Positions 5,092-5,978 of a DNA stretch of 5,978 nt are shown piece by piece (the stretch's first letter is position 1; each line of letters opens with the position of its first letter). A program made the position numbers and the translations under genes. This DNA is from Oscillospiraceae bacterium (GTDB lineage: Bacteria; Bacillota; Clostridia; Oscillospirales; Ruminococcaceae): positions 1 to 5,978 of the forward strand of contig JAGALG010000247.1 in assembly GCA_017848075.1 (NCBI GenBank), given 5' to 3'. Under the pieces are notes generated by a model, which did no database searches, had not been told where the DNA came from, and worked only from the letters and a program-made list of their open reading frames with translations.

Positions 5092-5978
5092 ATGAAAAAT
5101 GCAGAACAGAAAAAAGCCGCCAAACAGTTTATCTCAGACTGGACAAACCGCGGCGACGAAAAACAGGAAACACAATCCTTCTGGATCGCACTGCTCCAAC
5201 AGATCTTCGGTGTAGAAGACGCTACCAAAATGATCTCCTTTGAAGTACCTGTTAAACTGAGCCATACCAGTTTCATCGATGCATATATCCCATCTACCCA
5301 TGTTCTCATCGAACAGAAAAGCATGGACATTAACCTCAAAAAAGGTTATAAGCAGTCTGATGGATCTATGCTGACTCCATACCAACAGGCTCGCCGCTAT
5401 GCCGGTTATCTGCCGCACGATCAGAACCCTCGCTGGATCGTAGTCTGCAACTTCCAAGAGTTCCATATCCATGATATGAACCGTCCAAATGATGATCCGG
5501 AGATCATCAAACTGGCTGACCTTGAAAAAGAATATCACCGTCTTCAGTTCCTTGTTGATACAGGCAAGGAACATATCAAACAGGAAATGGAGATTTCCTT
5601 GCAGGCTGGCGAAATCGTCGGTCGTATTTATGATGCTCTTCTCAAAGAGTACAAAGACCCTGATTCTCTGGAAACACTCCGTAGCCTGAATATGCTCTGT
5701 GTTCGTCTGGTATTTTGCCTCTATGCAGAAGATGCAGGAATCTTTGGCCGCAAAGGAATGTTCCACGACTACCTCAAGAGCTTCGCACTGAAAGATGTTC
5801 GTAAGGCTCTGATTGACCTCTTCAGGGTACTGGACACTAGACCGGAAGACCGTGACCCTTACATGGAAGATGAGCTTGCTGCTTTCCCTTATGTAAATGG
5901 CGGCCTGTTCGCTGACGAAAATATTGAGATCCCACGTCTCAATGCGCAAATTATTGATTTGATCCTGGACAAAGCCAG
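5092..5978 (+). CDS. MmeI/YeeA-like type IIG restriction-modification enzyme, N-terminal part (3' truncated by window)
   Basis: The frame is open from ATG 5092 to the window edge, giving 295 full codons of a protein that in this family is usually about 900 residues or more. The N-terminus matches MmeI/YeeA-type proteins: FISDWTNRGDEKQETQSFW, then KLSHTSFIDAYIPSTHVLIEQKS. Asp63 and Glu74-Gln-Lys76 in it form a PD-(D/E)XK-like nuclease motif. Next come QSDGSMLTPYQQARRYAGYLP, PRWIVVCNFQEFHIHDM and DLEKEYHRLQFLVD. A helical region contains LVFCLYAEDAGIF (206-218), and the PYVNGGLF motif follows at 266-273. The adenine methyltransferase motifs (NPPY type) and the target-recognition part should follow outside the window. 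Such enzymes both methylate and cut DNA in a single chain as phage defence. The ribosome binding site is weak (GTGAGAAAG). Alternatively it is a solitary methyltransferase of the same fold, but the D...EQK motif argues for nuclease activity. Confidence 0.88.
   Translation, partial: MKNAEQKKAAKQFISDWTNRGDEKQETQSFWIALLQQIFGVEDATKMISFEVPVKLSHTSFIDAYIPSTHVLIEQKSMDINLKKGYKQSDGSMLTPYQQARRYAGYLPHDQNPRWIVVCNFQEFHIHDMNRPNDDPEIIKLADLEKEYHRLQFLVDTGKEHIKQEMEISLQAGEIVGRIYDALLKEYKDPDSLETLRSLNMLCVRLVFCLYAEDAGIFGRKGMFHDYLKSFALKDVRKALIDLFRVLDTRPEDRDPYMEDELAAFPYVNGGLFADENIEIPRLNAQIIDLILDKA

Noticed and set aside
5134..5949. 271-codon open frame on the minus strand at the right end
   Set aside because: It is antisense to the MmeI-like reading frame, which is open to the window edge and matches a known family along its length.
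1..5978. tRNA, rRNA, CRISPR array, insertion sequence or integrase
   Set aside because: I looked for cloverleaf-like segments, regularly spaced repeats, transposase motifs and terminal repeats and saw none that I could support.

Overview
The window looks like chromosomal DNA of a Gram-positive anaerobe of the class Clostridia, probably a gut Oscillospiraceae/Ruminococcaceae-type organism. This rests on the gene set (PucR/CdaR-type regulator, ftsE, ftsX, secreted coiled-coil M23 protein), the strong AGGAGG-like ribosome binding sites and extended -10 promoters. The genus cannot be fixed from the sequence alone. All genes lie on the + strand.

Positions 2-3282 are a conserved cell-envelope block. 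The 3' end of a PucR/CdaR-type regulator gene is closed by a strong hairpin. After it comes a divisome operon: ftsE (TTG start), ftsX (overlapping ftsE by 11 nt), and a secreted coiled-coil protein with a C-terminal peptidase M23 (LytM) domain, ended by a clear rho-independent terminator. FtsE and FtsX would form an ATP-driven membrane complex. By analogy with FtsEX-EnvC, FtsEX-PcsB and FtsEX-CwlO, it would control the extracellular coiled-coil partner. Here the partner keeps all the M23 zinc-site residues, so it may cut peptidoglycan itself.

Positions 3357-4307 hold a single-gene unit: a radical SAM protein of unknown substrate with its own extended -10 promoter, a strong ribosome binding site and a perfect-stem terminator.

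From about 4308 the character changes. A roughly 300-nt AT-rich stretch (39 G/C in the 180 bases 4381-4560, against 36 of 60 in a sample line of the radical SAM gene) contains short repeats and ends in a very good promoter. This drives a 143-residue protein with a C-terminal excisionase/MerR-like helix-turn-helix. After 53 nt comes the 5' part of a large gene recognisable as an MmeI/YeeA-like type IIG restriction-modification enzyme. Its N-terminal nuclease region and helical region are in the window; its methyltransferase and specificity parts lie beyond the right edge. I read this right-hand part as an accessory defence locus placed downstream of the core genes, with the small HTH protein as a candidate controller of the restriction enzyme. 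A 7-bp perfect inverted repeat over the HTH gene's ribosome binding site and a small hairpin in front of the restriction gene are candidate control sites.
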